Source of the DNA: Ramicandelaber brevisporus
Lineage: Eukaryota > Kickxellomycota > Ramicandelaberales > Ramicandelaberaceae
Direction of reading: 5' to 3'
NCBI GenBank assembly: GCA_025201865.1
Contig: MU603308.1
Span: 1-11,041 of the forward strand
Length of the DNA stretch: 11,041 nt
Shown here: one piece after another, positions 1-7,361 of the stretch
How the letters are laid out: each line of letters starts with the position of its first letter
Position numbering within the stretch: the stretch's first letter is position 1
Notes under the pieces: generated by a model
Seen by the model: the letters and a program-made list of their open reading frames with translations, nothing else
Told to the model about the DNA's origin: nothing
The model's database searches: none
Made by a program: the position numbers and the translations under genes

Positions 1-716
1 TGGAGAACACGTTCCGCAGCCTGCCGCTGCTGATGCAGCACCTGATGCCGATGCTGGCGCCGGTCAGCTTCCTGTGCCACCAGAAGTGGGAGTCGCAGAC
101 CAAGCTGAAGATTGCCGCGGCGCTGCCGATGCTGTTCCTGAGCGGCGGCCAGGACACGCTGGTGCCGGTGCAGCACATGCAGTATCTGTACAACACGGCG
201 CGGCTGAATGCCGGCGACAAGTCTGTTCTGGACGACGAGAGCAAGGACGACTACGCTGATGCCGATGGTGACAAGAAGAGCGATGGTGACGACAACGGTG
301 ATGGTGACAAGAAGGATAGTGAGAAGAAGGATGCCGATGGTGATAGTGGCGAGAAGAAGGACGGCGACGACGCTGCCACTGCCACATCCACATCCACATC
401 CACCGCCACATCCACTGCCACCGCCGCATCTGCCACATCCACCGCCGCCGTTCGCAGCCGCAAGGAGAAGGCCGCCACCAAGGCGCAGCAGAAGAAGGAG
501 TTCGAGGCCAAGAGCAAGCACATCTGGTGGCGAGAGTTCCCGCACGGCCAGCACAACACCACGGTGATGCAGCCCGGCTACTTTGACGCCATCGGCCAGT
601 TCCTGAAGGAGGTCGCGCCGGCGTCGGCTGCGCCGTTTGCGCCGGTCCCCGAGCTCGACACGTCGCAGGTGCAGCTCACCAACAAGCCCAGCGTCGAGAC
701 ACGCGGCATGCTCTGA
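1..716 (+). CDS. bem46: BEM46/ABHD13-like alpha/beta hydrolase, 3' part only
   Basis: The frame is open from base 3 and ends at TGA 714-716. Its 5' end lies outside the window: family-like sequence (ENTFRSLPLL) precedes the first ATG at 33, so that ATG is not the true start. BEM46/ABHD13/WAV2 proteins are membrane-associated serine hydrolases linked in fungi to cell polarity; their substrate is not known. The nucleophile serine motif is upstream and not visible. Numbering from the ATG at 33, the fragment shows the acid strand FLSGGQDTLVP (Asp41, bases 153-155), the catalytic histidine in FPHGQHNTT (His174, bases 552-554), and the closing helix YFDAIGQFLKEV typical of the family. Between Asp and His, residues about 61-165 are a low-complexity insertion: an Asp/Gly/Lys block, then a Ser/Thr/Ala block built on a CACATC-like repeat, then a Lys/Ala stretch. 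Third codon positions are strongly G/C, unlike the next gene. The family call is firm; the partial state is certain. Confidence 0.85.
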   Translation, partial: ENTFRSLPLLMQHLMPMLAPVSFLCHQKWESQTKLKIAAALPMLFLSGGQDTLVPVQHMQYLYNTARLNAGDKSVLDDESKDDYADADGDKKSDGDDNGDGDKKDSEKKDADGDSGEKKDGDDAATATSTSTSTATSTATAASATSTAAVRSRKEKAATKAQQKKEFEAKSKHIWWREFPHGQHNTTVMQPGYFDAIGQFLKEVAPASAAPFAPVPELDTSQVQLTNKPSVETRGML

Positions 717-1026
717 TGACACCGCCAGCCTTGCCTTGTCTCGCTTTGTCTTTCTTCCTAACCAAATCGATTATTCCCTTCACATTCCCTCTCTTTCTCT
801 TCCTTGTTTTTCTTTTACAAGTCAACTTAGCTCGCCAGTGACAGAGCCGCTTAAATGTGTGCATTCATAGAAGTGAGTCTTCGGTCGTGTTCTGCATGGG
901 TTACTTGCGACTCCGCTCTTATTATGTTTCTCTCTCTGCCTACTCCTTTCTCAGTTCATCGCGTCGCCTTTCTGACTTGAAAATCTTTACCACATCAGCC
1001 AAAGCCCTTGTTCGTAGCGTTTACCA
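717..1026 (+). promoter_or_regulatory. Pyrimidine-rich spacer and 5' leader of the PDI-like gene
   Basis: This stretch lies between the hydrolase stop and the ATG at 1027. It is dominated by C/T runs at 732-762, 778-820 and 928-953, a common feature of fungal promoters and leaders. No convincing TATA box or canonical AATAAA polyadenylation signal for the upstream gene is seen. A candidate 5'UTR intron lies within it. The start context ACCAATGA is favourable for initiation. Confidence 0.5.
873..998 (+). other. Candidate 5'UTR intron of the PDI-like gene
   Basis: A strong donor, GAA|GTGAGT, begins at 873. A fungal-type branch site CTGAC at 972-976 is followed 22 bases later by acceptor CAG ending at 998, giving a 126-nt intron of ordinary fungal size. 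A second acceptor, CTTTCTCAG ending at 954 after a dense polypyrimidine run, would give an 82-nt intron. Splicing at 998 leaves a 28-nt leader before the ATG. The signals are visible; their use is inferred. Confidence 0.45.
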
Positions 1027-3096
1027 ATGAGGCAGCTGATCTTCTTCAAGGCAGCAGTGCTGTCTGTTGTGATGCTTCTCTTGGCTCAGTTGGCTCTGTC
1101 GAGTCCAGCTCCAGCTCCAGCTCCAACTCCAGCTCCACCTGTTCCTCCACCGACTGCACCCAAGGAGCGGTTCCCTGGTGGTGTCTCACATCCACTGACG
1201 GCCAAGAACATGAAGGAAATCATTTCAAATGGATACTGGTTTATAAAGTTCTTTAGCCCAACATGTCCTCACTGTACTGCGATGGCTCCAACTTGGAAGA
1301 AGCTTGCGGCAGATAATAAACATTTGGCATTGAGTAACGTTCGTTATGCAGAAGTCAATTGCTTGGATAATTTTGAATACTGTATGCAGCTTGGAATTGG
1401 TGGCTGGCCAACTCTTAGAATGTATAAGGATGGAAAGCGTGCAAAGGATTATGAGCTGTATGACCACACCTATCAGGCTCTACGTAAATGGATGCAGCAG
1501 TCTTTAACTGAGTCGGGAGTCAACGTCGGCCTGGCTTCAGAGAATGACACCAAGAAACCAACTGTACAACCACCGCAGCCACCACCACCTGCTCCAGCCC
1601 CTCAGCAACAACAGCAGCAGCAGAAACAGCAACAGCAGCAGCAGCAACAGAAGCAGGACCACACTGAACACCAGAAGGAACAATCTCCACCTGCACAGCT
1701 ACCCGCAGCTGCTGAAGAGCCGAAGGCGAAGTCTGAACCACCCAAAGCCCCTCACAATGAAGAGCATTCCAAAAATCACGACGTTATCAAGCTACCAAAG
1801 CCTCCAGTTCAACAAAAGGCGCCTAAATCTGAGCCAGAACATGAATCAGAACCAAAGCCAGAACCACCAGTTCCAGTTAACACTAAGGGAGAAGTTGTCG
1901 ACTTAACACCGTCTAACTTTGCCAAATCAATATCAGCTGGACCATGGTTTGTAGAATATTATTCACCAACCTGCCCTCATTGTAGAAAAGTCGCTCCAAC
2001 ATGGGTTGAGGTTGGCAAATCTCTGAAAAATAAAGTCAATGTGGCTCGAGTCAACTGTAATGAATATATGCAGTTTTGTATGTCGCATGGTGTTGATGGT
2101 TTCCCCACTTTTCAGTTTTATCTGGAGGAAGAAAACACTCATTACAATGGAAAGCGGAATCTGGATGATTTTGTCAAATTTGCTACCAATTTGTTAACCA
2201 TTGATGACAAGAACATTCCAAGAAGCCAGGTTGACTCGGCCAAAGATAAGAGTGATGTGCTGTTTGTTTACATTGATCGAGACTCTGGGAATGTTGACAA
2301 CAGAGCTCGCGCCAATGTAAAGAATGCGGCATTGTCACTTTTCCAGCAGCATCGCATTGTATTTACTATTGACTCATCTGTTGCTCATGTCAACGAAGTT
2401 GAACAGCTGCCTGCTTTGCTTGTGTTTAAAGATGGCAGCTCAAAGGTGTTTGCAGGTGAATTGCACAATGCTGAAGCAGTCAAAGCGTGGATGAGAACTG
2501 AACGTGCCTCGTTATATCCAAAGTTGGATGAATCCAATTACAGCAAACTATTTAGCGAGACTGAGTATCTGGTTATTACAGTGGTCGATCCATCTAGTGA
2601 ATCTGGCAAGTCACTCAAAGACGAAGGACTGGAGGCAGCCAAGGAATATCGCATATCGAGCGTTATTGCAGGTCGTCGCAGTAGTTCAGTGGCTAAGTTT
2701 GCATGGCTGGATGCTAACAAATGGAAACCGTATCTTAAAAGAGTATTTGACATGAATCCTCAAGATGTTCCACGCGTGATTGTAATGAATACTAGTAAGA
2801 AAACGTATTGGGATACCGGTAGCAATAAGAAATTGATTGGTCATACTCAAGAGGAAATTCTCGATGCTTTGGATGGCATTTTGGATGGCAAGATTGAAGG
2901 GAAATCATCAGTTGGTGTATTTAATCGCGTTGCTCACACTGTTGGTGATGGAATCGGTCAAGCAGCCATCAATGCATACAACAATCCACTTCCAGCCGCT
3001 CTCGCTTGCCTGTTCTCGCTCGTTGTCATCATCTTTGTGCTTCGAAGATTCTGCTGCAGTGGCGACTCTACCTATCACGAAGTCAAGGCTGACTAA
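1027..3096 (+). CDS. ER membrane-anchored protein disulfide isomerase, Eps1/TMX-like
   Basis: This 689-residue protein should form or rearrange disulfide bonds in client proteins in the ER lumen. A signal peptide covers residues about 1-25, followed by an Ala-Pro repeat. Thioredoxin domain 1 (about 52-160) has CPHC at 80-83 and the cis-proline loop GGWPT at 125-129. A linker of about 125 residues is rich in Pro, Gln, Lys and Glu and holds poly-Gln at 193-208. Thioredoxin domain 2 (about 288-392) has CPHC at 316-319 and GFPT at 358-361. Two further thioredoxin-like folds without CxxC probably occupy about 405-490 and 500-620, as in classical PDIs. One membrane helix at 655-672 is followed by a short basic tail (RRFCC...) with no KDEL-type signal. 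CPHC instead of CGHC in both sites fits yeast Eps1, whose first site is CPHC, and predicts a more oxidising pair. Exact orthology to Eps1 versus TMX-type proteins is not settled. The 5' third is richer in G/C at third positions than the rest. Confidence 0.9.
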   Translation: MRQLIFFKAAVLSVVMLLLAQLALSSPAPAPAPTPAPPVPPPTAPKERFPGGVSHPLTAKNMKEIISNGYWFIKFFSPTCPHCTAMAPTWKKLAADNKHLALSNVRYAEVNCLDNFEYCMQLGIGGWPTLRMYKDGKRAKDYELYDHTYQALRKWMQQSLTESGVNVGLASENDTKKPTVQPPQPPPPAPAPQQQQQQQKQQQQQQQQKQDHTEHQKEQSPPAQLPAAAEEPKAKSEPPKAPHNEEHSKNHDVIKLPKPPVQQKAPKSEPEHESEPKPEPPVPVNTKGEVVDLTPSNFAKSISAGPWFVEYYSPTCPHCRKVAPTWVEVGKSLKNKVNVARVNCNEYMQFCMSHGVDGFPTFQFYLEEENTHYNGKRNLDDFVKFATNLLTIDDKNIPRSQVDSAKDKSDVLFVYIDRDSGNVDNRARANVKNAALSLFQQHRIVFTIDSSVAHVNEVEQLPALLVFKDGSSKVFAGELHNAEAVKAWMRTERASLYPKLDESNYSKLFSETEYLVITVVDPSSESGKSLKDEGLEAAKEYRISSVIAGRRSSSVAKFAWLDANKWKPYLKRVFDMNPQDVPRVIVMNTSKKTYWDTGSNKKLIGHTQEEILDALDGILDGKIEGKSSVGVFNRVAHTVGDGIGQAAINAYNNPLPAALACLFSLVVIIFVLRRFCCSGDSTYHEVKAD
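1603..1656 (+). repeat. CAG/CAA repeat encoding poly-Gln
   Basis: A near-pure run of CAG and CAA codons interrupted by AAA and AAG lysine codons encodes Q7-K-Q8-K-Q in the linker between the two catalytic thioredoxin domains. The CAA interruptions would be expected to limit slippage. Confidence 0.85.
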
Positions 3097-3240
3097 ACTT
3101 CACTTTTTTTCTTTCTTCACTTCATTCAAATGTCTTTTCTTTAATTCTCTCATTCCTCTGATTTGCTTTCATTTTTAGGTCTATTATACCAGATTAACTT
3201 AACTTAATTTATATTACATTAAATTGGATTACACACATTG
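3097..3240. other. Short convergent 3' spacer between the PDI-like gene and MZT1
   Basis: Only 144 bp separate the two stop codons, so the 3' UTRs of these convergent genes must abut or overlap. It is AT-rich. A variant polyadenylation hexamer, ATTAAA, lies at 3218-3223 on the + strand, 122 bases after the PDI stop. No canonical AATAAA is seen on either strand. Confidence 0.5.
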
Positions 3241-3474
3241 TTATGTTGGCTGAGTCTTTGCTAGCTTCTCTTCGCGCCTTCCTCGCTCAATCTGAAGCTC
3301 TTTGACAGCCATAGCAAGAGCCTCAGGGTTGACTCCAAGCTCTGTCAGTTTGAGCAACTTTGCGAGCGTTTGGCGATCGAGTCCAGTGTCGAGCAGCGCC
3401 GACATTCGCGCCACGGTATCAATAGCGTCACGAGCGTGCTCTGCCGTAGCTGGCTGCCTTGATTGTTGTCTCAT
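3241..3474 (-). CDS. MZT1: Mitotic-spindle organizing protein 1 (MOZART1/MZT1)
   Basis: This 77-residue protein matches the MOZART1 family in size and core motifs. MZT1 binds the N-terminal parts of gamma-tubulin complex proteins and helps recruit and activate gamma-tubulin complexes at spindle pole bodies or centrosomes. The helical core spans residues 14-61. Its hallmarks are ALLDTGLDRQTLAKL (26-40) followed by LGVNPEALAMAVKEL (46-60), including the family's GxNPEALA turn. The C-terminal tail is charged (ERGRREEKLAKTQ). The start is the ATG at 3474 and the stop is TAA at 3241-3243; the length is close to the human protein and somewhat longer than that of fission yeast. The gene lies downstream of uL30m on the same strand, with a 195-bp gap serving as its promoter. 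Confidence 0.93.
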   Translation of the reverse strand: MRQQSRQPATAEHARDAIDTVARMSALLDTGLDRQTLAKLLKLTELGVNPEALAMAVKELQIERGRREEKLAKTQPT

Positions 3475-3669
3475 CGTGTTGCAGATCGTTGATGCAAAGA
3501 GAGGAAAAATAAGTTATTGTGTTTGTTTGTTGGTAGTTATTGTGCAAATAAAGAAACAACGACAAACATCATTCCCCTCACTTCCTCTCCTCTTCCACAC
3601 ATCCGAGAATAACACAGCCATCTATCAAACTAGTTGTTTATGGTTGTAATTGAATATTCTTTTTATGCT
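3475..3669 (-). promoter_or_regulatory. Spacer holding the MZT1 promoter and uL30m 3' UTR
   Basis: This 195-bp gap separates two tandem minus-strand genes. Read on the minus strand it starts AT-rich just after the uL30m stop, then passes a purine-rich stretch (complement of 3569-3597) before the MZT1 ATG. No clear TATA box is recognisable. Confidence 0.35.
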
Positions 3670-4101
3670 TTAAACAGATGACCGAACATTGCCAATGACA
3701 CTGTATCCCTTAGCAGCCGGGGACTTGATCGGCCCATTCGTTCCAGCTTCGACAACGTTTCTGACTGTGACGAGCTCTTTCACCTTCAAGATCTTACCTG
3801 CGTTCCGCTCGTGAATCTTGCAGTACACTCTCCAGCCTTTCCGACGCAAGCCCAGAGACTTGGCGACCTGGATAGTGCGTGGCGGCAGACCGATCAACGA
3901 GCGAACAAGCGAGACTTCGAAATACTGAGGTTTGGCAGCGGCGGCGGCTGCTGCTAAGCTGATCTCGCTAGCTGCTGCTGCAGAGGTCGCAGTCGAATAC
4001 AGTCGTGAAGCGATCGATGGAGTACCCGCTGCTGCTGCTGCTGCTGCTGCTGTCCATCTGGCAGCAGCGCCGGCATGAAGACGTGCAAAAGTCGACAGCA
4101 T
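3670..4101 (-). CDS. MRPL33: Mitochondrial large-subunit ribosomal protein uL30m
   Basis: This 143-residue protein is the mitochondrial form of ribosomal protein L30 (yeast Mrpl33, human MRPL30), a structural component of the large mitoribosomal subunit. The uL30 fold spans residues about 59-117. It opens with YFEVSLVRSLIGLPPRTIQVAKSL, the classic 'L-RS-IG-P-T---SLGL' signature, continues through GLRRKGWRVYCK and ends with KVKELVTVRNV. A C-terminal extension of about 26 residues follows. The N-terminus, MLSTFARLHAG with several Arg and no acids, is a typical mitochondrial presequence, here expanded by poly-Ala at about 18-25 and 50-57. The start is the ATG at 4101 in A-rich context. The frame stays open 12 codons further, but only to a TTG and through Lys-rich sequence, so that extension is not accepted. 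The stop is TAA at 3670-3672. Confidence 0.93.
   Translation of the reverse strand: MLSTFARLHAGAAARWTAAAAAAAAGTPSIASRLYSTATSAAAASEISLAAAAAAAKPQYFEVSLVRSLIGLPPRTIQVAKSLGLRRKGWRVYCKIHERNAGKILKVKELVTVRNVVEAGTNGPIKSPAAKGYSVIGNVRSSV
4028..4051 (-). repeat. Trinucleotide repeat encoding poly-Ala in the uL30m presequence
   Basis: Eight uninterrupted GCT units on the + strand are read as GCA alanine codons on the minus strand. This is the same CAG/CTG repeat class as the poly-Gln tract of the PDI gene, read in another frame. It lies in the targeting region, outside the folded ribosomal domain. Confidence 0.85.
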
Positions 4102-4827
4102 TTTTCTTTTTTTATGATACAATTTTTTTCGATGCAAAACTTTGGAGATCAGGCTCCTTCCTCTTCCTCCCTCCTTCCTTGCTCTCGCTTGTTACTCTTC
4201 GACTTGGATAAACCTGGCATTTCCCCCCTCTACTCCTCTTCTTTCCTTTCCTTCCTCTTTCTCGTGTCGGATACATATAGAAGTATAAAGCAAGTTGGTT
4301 TAAAGCAAGCAGTGTAAGACTGTGATCTATATACATAGATAAAAGGATAGGAGCGGGAGGTGATATAGGGAAGGGAGATGTATACTGACTAGATAGGGGG
4401 ATAGATTGTATAATTGACTGCAAAGATGGTATACAAAAACACACAAAAGAGAGCCAAGTACGATGGCCTTCAAAGATTGATATTAAAACAAGAAAAGCAT
4501 GCAAGTGAAGAAGGAAGGTTGAATAGTATTGGAAGTGTCGCGCGCGCAATATAGTGTCAAAGTACATGAACCTGCATCCAACAGAGATTGTTGTTGCTTC
4601 CCATAAAAATAAAATAAAAAGAAACAACAAAACAATGTGTCAGTTGCAGGTATGCTGTAGAACCCAGAGGCATGGTGAGTGATGGGGTGGTGAGTGGTGA
4701 GTGGTGGTGAGTGGCGGTTTATATGATCCAGCAGTCAGTACCACTCTCTCGTGCTTCTTGCTCGCAAGTACGACATGTATCATCACGCGGATTGTGTTGT
4801 GCGCACATTTTGTTTTTGCTTCGTTTT

Positions 4828-4874
4828 GCTTTGCTTTGCTTTGCTTTTTTGTTGACGTTGACGTTGACGTTGAA
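4828..4874 (+). repeat. Adjacent GCTTT pentamer and GTTGAC hexamer microsatellites
   Basis: Four GCTTT units (4828-4847) are followed directly by four GTTGAC-type units (4851-4874, the last reading GTTGAA). The hexamer array contains three overlapping TGACGT cores, which resemble bZIP CRE half-sites; a regulatory role is only a possibility. Confidence 0.75.
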
Positions 4875-5079
4875 GGTGCTAGTTTCGTGTTTGAATGATA
4901 GCGATAGCGGAGAAGCGTTGAAGTGAATGAAAGAAAAGAAAGAAAGACAGACAGAATGAAAGAAAGGAGGAAAAGGCGATTGAACCTTCTCGGTGATAAA
5001 GGTCGAGCCGTTCAAAGTTGTCTGTGTGGTAAGGCGCAGTGTGGAAGTAGAATGGCGATGGTAACGATATACGGATAGT

Positions 5080-5109
5080 GGGCAGTGGGCAGTGGGGTTG
5101 GGGTTGGGG
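5080..5109 (+). repeat. Putative G-quadruplex motif, telomere-like G runs
   Basis: Five G runs of 3, 3, 4, 4 and 4 are separated by loops CAGT, CAGT, TT and TT. This meets the usual G3+N1-7 rule for a four-stranded structure with one spare run. The last part reads (GGGGTT)n, like a ciliate-type telomere unit, but only about three units occur. Confidence 0.75.
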
Positions 5110-5505
5110 TGATGCAATAGCAGTTGACGGGTAGCTGCGGTTACTGCTATGGCAATGAAGGGAAGGAGTCTGACTGGAGCTGGAGAGAGAAGAGTGGAGG
5201 GAGGGGGAGCAAATCAATGTAGTCGAAGATGGAGAAAACGGCTTGAGCGGTTGAAGTATGAATGCACCTGTTGAAGGATGTGATGAATGGCTGTGAAGGA
5301 GGAGGGCAGAGAAAGGAAGGTGTAGACGCAAGAGCTTAATATTACCATTTATATTTATATCAATCGGTCATGCTGCAGGAAGAGAACGTAGAGGGTGGAT
5401 GCATTGAGAGGATATATAGCACATTACAAAGAACGCCACCAACCAAATTGACCTGTCGGAGGGGAGGGTCTAAACTGGCAGACCAGATAAGGTGTGTCGG
5501 AGAGC

Positions 5506-5552
5506 GAGAGGGAGAGAGGGAGAGAGAGGAAAAGAGAGGAAAAGAGAGGAAG
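5506..5552 (+). repeat. 47-bp uninterrupted homopurine tract
   Basis: All bases from 5506 to 5552 are A or G, and the tract extends to about 5499 with one C at 5505. The 3' half is a direct repeat of GAGAGGAAAA with mirror symmetry, which permits triplex (H-DNA) formation. Confidence 0.8.
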
Positions 5553-6020
5553 TGGGTGAGTGTAGGAATTGTAAATTAGGGCGAGTGTGGGTGCTTGTGT
5601 AAGTGTTTCTCCCCGCGCCCCGTGCTTTTTTGTGCATGTGTTCTTCATGTCAAGGTTTTTTTGCTGTTGACTCGCGTGATTCTTTTCTTTCGCACGCACG
5701 CACGCCCTTCCTTCCTTTCACACATGTGGAAGTAGATTGGCGGTGGCAGTGGTAGCGGGAGCGGTAGTGGTGGTGGTGGTGGAGACCGTCACAGTGGTGG
5801 ACCTCTTGGCCACACCAAATCAATTCTTGGCCAAATTTAGATGTACATGCTGGTCCCGCTGCCGCCGATGACAACAGCTGCTCAATGGAGGAAATGAAGC
5901 TCGACCAAGAAAAGAAAGAAAGAAAGGGGAAAAAATGGGGAAGGAACGGAAGTGAGCGGAAATTCGATTGTATGCACGATTTGCGCAAAGGTGTAGCATC
6001 CATGCAATGGCGATTATTGC

Positions 6021-6053
6021 TACGGCAGTTACGGCAGCTACGGCAGCTACGGC
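6021..6053 (+). repeat. 9-bp tandem repeat TACGGCAGY
   Basis: About 3.7 copies of TACGGCAG(C/T) run head to tail. The unit length is a multiple of three and would encode a Cys-Arg-Ser/Asn tripeptide on the minus strand, but no supported gene covers it. Confidence 0.75.
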
Positions 6054-6251
6054 TTCCGCGTAATGTGCTTTGAGTGTACGATATTACACACTCGCCATTT
6101 TGGAAACCTTTTGTTTTTGTTTTTGTTTCTGTTTTTCTTTGCAATTCCAATGTGGCGGAACTATAGTTGTACACAAAACCTCGGCGAACGGCATTGACTG
6201 CCCCCAATCGAACAACCTTAATTTTTGCTTTCGATCTGCTCATTGCTCGTC

Positions 6252-6275
6252 GATTGCGATTGCGACTGCGACTGC
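6252..6275 (+). repeat. Hexamer repeat GATTGC/GACTGC, four copies
   Basis: Two copies of GATTGC are followed by two copies of GACTGC, a simple microsatellite with one transition fixed in half the units. Confidence 0.75.
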
Positions 6276-6800
6276 GGACATGTTGCCGCACTGTGCGAAC
6301 TGGAAAAGAGGCGATGACTCGACAACGGCAACACCAATGTGGAGGAGGGCGAGGCGGAAAGTAAACGTATGACAATGTACTATGGAGCACAAAAATTACA
6401 ATATGCATATTGCAATAGAACCAAGCCGCATTCCAATGATGCGAAGTGAATTATTGGCATGTGGCGTTTTCAATAAACCTCGCTGCAGTTCAGTTCGGGC
6501 CGGGCATGTGCCGGTCTCAAGTGTTTGTGTACGGCGGCCATGCTCCTCCCTCCCAGTCAATGCGACGCAGGGAGCGGCCGGCATCCGCCATCTAGATTAC
6601 ATGATGCGTATATTTTTTCGCTGTTACTTTGCATCATGCCGTTGCGCCTCATCAAGTAGCACACCCTCATTTTTTTTTTACAGTTCCTCTCCATTGAACT
6701 GAGCACGTATAGGTGTGGTCTGCGAAGAATGAGGTAAAGTTGCGGCACACACAAACACATGTATACACACACACAACCACAAACACACACAGCCAATTTC

Positions 6801-6814
6801 GATCGATATCGATC
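6801..6814. repeat. 14-bp perfect palindrome
   Basis: GATCGATATCGATC equals its own reverse complement. It sits directly after a CA-rich microsatellite. It could be a dimeric protein-binding site or chance. Confidence 0.6.
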
Positions 6815-7361
6815 CATTCTAGTCCTAATCAAGCACTTAATTTCAATTTACTGAGTTTTTAGTCGTACAAGAGTACCACAAGGTCATACATAACACAAAC
6901 TGCGGCAACACCTATGGCCCTTTGCGTTGTAGCATATTGTGAAAAATGAAGTGCGATGCCACGCGTCCAAAAGTAGCATGTCATAACTCACCATGCCTTT
7001 GGATTCAAGCTTGGAATGAAAAGACCCAATTTTTTTATTGAACGGATAGCGAACAACGAATGTGGCGTCTAATTGAAGCTACGAAGGGAATACACATATG
7101 TACTAACCCGAGAACGAGGTCGTGGTTGATTGCACTATGTACTACCAAGCGAGCACTGGATATTGTCGATAGTGCTCCAATGTTAACAAGCTTTGTTTTT
7201 TTCACATGCACTTTGTTTGCACATCCAATCGAACGAACGAACGAGGGAGGGAAGAATGAAGAGACTGGGCAACCAGCCTTGTGTTGTTGAATCTTGTCTG
7301 TATAGCTTCTTCTCGATTCTTTCTGAACAACGCACACACACAGTCTTCCCATACATTTGAA

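Larger units (their letters stand above)
4102..7361. other. Long gene-poor divergent intergenic region
   Basis: This 3.26-kb region separates the divergently transcribed uL30m and second hydrolase genes, so it must hold both promoters. It is strongly strand-asymmetric: about 4880-5580 is purine-rich on the + strand. It is dense in short tandem repeats: GCTTT at 4828, GTTGAC at 4851, GA tracts at 5499-5552, GTGG near 5765, a 9-mer at 6021, TTTTTG at 6110, a hexamer at 6252 and CA-rich DNA at 6744-6791. No tRNA, 5S or spliceosomal RNA was recognised by eye. The longest reading frame, 5650-6408 on the minus strand (252 codons), is made largely of translated repeats and is not accepted as a gene. 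Confidence 0.6.

Noticed and set aside
64-562. Long open frames on the minus strand and a second plus frame over the hydrolase insertion
   Set aside because: They translate the GAC/GGT and CACATC repeats into Trp/Met/Arg- or Ser/Phe-rich junk, and the family motifs lie in the plus frame used.
4102-4137. N-terminal extension of uL30m by 12 codons
   Set aside because: It begins at TTG, has no ATG and is Lys-rich leader sequence; the ATG at 4101 opens a normal mitochondrial presequence.
4112-4630. 172-codon minus-strand frame upstream of uL30m
   Set aside because: It opens at TTG, has no domain and is mostly AT-rich leader sequence; the composition explains the openness.
5080-5109. True interstitial telomere array
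   Set aside because: Only about three GGGGTT units occur and they grade into GTGGGCA repeats, so local slippage is enough.
7281-7361. 27-codon upstream extension of the second hydrolase
   Set aside because: It starts at GTG with no ATG and adds sequence outside the fold; the ATG at 7362 is in good context.
4102-7361. tRNA, 5S or snRNA gene in the long spacer
   Set aside because: No B-box-like GGTTCGA--CC with a foldable partner and no conserved snRNA core was found by eye.
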